A stretch of DNA of 64,000 nt from a bacterium 1xD42-87 (GTDB taxonomy: Bacteria > Bacillota > Clostridia > Lachnospirales > Lachnospiraceae), in contig RAYM01000013.1 in NCBI GenBank assembly GCA_003611805.1, positions 62,001 to 126,000 on the forward strand, written 5' to 3'. Below, one piece after another: positions 62,685 to 64,000 of this stretch (positions are counted from its first letter, which is position 1; the number at the start of each line of letters is the position of its first letter). The notes beneath the pieces were generated by a model. That model was not told where the DNA came from and ran no database searches. It saw only the letters and a program-made list of their open reading frames with translations. A program made the position numbers and the translations under genes.

Positions 62685-62769
62685 AAGTGCAGATTCGGGC
62701 GGACGGCGGGGCATATGGCGTGCAGTTCGGAACGAATGACAGCGTACGATTATGGGAGAGGGCAGCAGT

Positions 62770-64000
62770 ATGGCGGATACACAGAACAGACAGCAGGAAC
62801 AGGATATTAACCAGCTTTTGAAGGTGAGAAGGGAGAAACTTGCGGTTCTGCAGGAGGCAGGTCAGGATCCTTTTCAGATTACGAAGTATGACGTGACCCA
62901 CCACAGTCTGGAAATCACGGATCATTTTGACACGCTGGAAGGAAAGAGCGTGTCCATTGCCGGGCGTGTTATGAGCAAACGTGTTATGGGCAAGGCGTCC
63001 TTCTGCAACGTGCAGGATCTACAGGGTGATATCCAGTGTTATGTGGCGAGGGACAGCGTGGGCGAGGAGCCTTACGCCGATTTCAAAAAATATGACGTGG
63101 GTGACATAGTGGGCGTCGAGGGCGAGGTTTTTAAGACCAAAACAGGCGAGATATCCGTCCATGCATCGAAAGTGACACTGCTGTCAAAAAGTTTGCAGAT
63201 TCTTCCGGAGAAGTATCACGGCCTGGTAAATACGGATATTCGTTACAGGCAGAGGTACACGGACCTGATTATGAATGCGGAGGTGAAAAAGACTTTCGTC
63301 ATGCGCTCCAAAATCATTAGTTCTATCAGGCGTTATCTGGACGGACAGGGATTTCTGGAGGTGGAGACGCCCATGCTCGTGTCCAATGCGGGCGGCGCGG
63401 CGGCCAGACCCTTCGAGACCCATTACAATGCATTGGATGAGGATGTGAAGCTTCGCATCTCTCTGGAATTATATTTAAAGAGACTAATTGTGGGCGGCAT
63501 GGAGAGAGTCTATGAGATCGGGCGGGTATTTCGGAATGAGGGGCTTGACGCCAGACATAATCCGGAGTTTACGCTGATGGAACTGTATCAGGCTTACACC
63601 GATTACAACGGAATGATGGACCTGACCGAGAATATGTTCCGCCATGTGGCAAAAGAAGTCTGCGGAACTACCATGATTCCTTATGGGGATGTTGAGATAG
63701 ATCTTGGCAAACCTTTCGAGCGGATCACCATGGTGGAAGCCGTGAAAAAATATACGGGCGTTGACTTTGACGAAGTAGTGGACACCGCGGCGGCAAAGAA
63801 GGTTGCGGACGAGAAGGGCGTACACTACGAGGAGCGCCATACGAAGGGCGATATCATCAACCTTTTCTTCGAGGAGTTTGTGGAGGAGCATCTGGTACAG
63901 CCCACCTTTGTCATGGATCATCCCGTGGAGATATCGCCCCTCACCAAGAGGAAGCCGGACAAGCCGGACTATGTGGAGCGGTTTGAGCTGTTCATCACGG
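62770..64000 (+). CDS. lysS: Lysyl-tRNA synthetase, class II (3' partial)
   Basis: The first 410 codons are in the window, which ends inside the gene. The OB-fold anticodon-binding domain (about 55-165; GRVMSKRVMGKASFCNVQDL) precedes the class II catalytic core, with motif 1 near FLEVETPMLVSNAGGA and motif 2 in ERVYEIGRVFRNEGLDARHN, the family signature. It charges tRNA-Lys. The ATG at 62770 follows GGGAGAGG by 8 bases; an in-frame ATG at 62752 has no site. Confidence 0.95.
   Translation, partial: MADTQNRQQEQDINQLLKVRREKLAVLQEAGQDPFQITKYDVTHHSLEITDHFDTLEGKSVSIAGRVMSKRVMGKASFCNVQDLQGDIQCYVARDSVGEEPYADFKKYDVGDIVGVEGEVFKTKTGEISVHASKVTLLSKSLQILPEKYHGLVNTDIRYRQRYTDLIMNAEVKKTFVMRSKIISSIRRYLDGQGFLEVETPMLVSNAGGAAARPFETHYNALDEDVKLRISLELYLKRLIVGGMERVYEIGRVFRNEGLDARHNPEFTLMELYQAYTDYNGMMDLTENMFRHVAKEVCGTTMIPYGDVEIDLGKPFERITMVEAVKKYTGVDFDEVVDTAAAKKVADEKGVHYEERHTKGDIINLFFEEFVEEHLVQPTFVMDHPVEISPLTKRKPDKPDYVERFELFIT

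Noticed and set aside
1..64000. tRNA or rRNA genes
   Set aside because: No cloverleaf with TTCGAATC-type T-loop or CCA end, and no rRNA-like stretch, was seen in the intergenic regions.

Overview
The window looks like chromosome of a gut-type Lachnospiraceae (Clostridia) bacterium of moderate GC. The case rests on the gene content: a SAM-I (S-box) riboswitch before metK, a greA-lysS pair, an SstT-type symporter, BMP-family ABC uptake, AGGAGG-type ribosome binding sites and several conserved genes I associate with this family. I see no rRNA, tRNA, CRISPR array, prophage or intact insertion sequence. Most genes are on the + strand. The - strand holds a MATE pump (7330-8724), a lipoprotein and LacI-PfkB fusion pair (11731-15081), a hemolysin III family gene (25902-26552) and a small conserved gene (26742-27008).

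Layout. 1-7001: two polar amino acid ABC importers flanking an SstT symporter and a membrane zinc-ribbon protein; the second importer's binding protein appears circularly permuted. 7002-11552: two MATE pumps and a DUF4422 gene. 11731-23110: a lipoprotein, then a LacI-PfkB fusion regulator divergent from an operon of ribokinase-like kinase, ADP-ribosylglycohydrolase, BMP binding protein, ABC ATPase, two permeases and an AllA-like protein. This reads as uptake and dismantling of a ribosylated compound. 23287-30052: UDP-sugar pyrophosphorylase, galE, hemolysin III, a DUF6020-like membrane protein and a small alarmone synthetase. 30053-36160: chemoreceptor, coiled-coil membrane protein, LysM/G5/M23 hydrolase and murA. 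36161-38770: an unexplained palindromic block, SAM riboswitch, metK and a DUF1963 gene. 38903-45671: a signalling cluster of secreted Ig-like protein, FecR protein, CHASE2 cyclase, TIM-barrel protein and GAF-HD-GYP phosphodiesterase. 45672-47760: decayed genes, a 32-bp-period repeat and a DUF4143 ATPase. 47864-64000: housekeeping genes dnaE, pfkA, an rRNA methyltransferase, proC, an SH3/SleB-type hydrolase, nfeD-SPFH, argF, birA, dusB, greA and partial lysS.

The most unusual signal lies between genes. Family I elements sit directly before start codons at 1470, 17794 and 53757, with a decayed copy before 6225. They share two hairpins with fixed loop sizes (9 and 5 nt), a bulged A, compensatory base changes, and a loop that can pair with bases just before the ribosome binding site, forming a pseudoknot. 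Family II elements (a GAGAATGCC/GGCATTCTC hairpin, often preceded by a covarying 8-bp hairpin) sit before genes at 5447, 9016, 18947, 20614, 56003 and 57583. Both look like structured RNA leaders or palindromic repeats spread through this genome, and I do not recognise either as a named family.

A second theme is decay of regulators: fragments of AraC proteins (11566, 32087) and response regulators (30096, 45688) remain beside intact genes.
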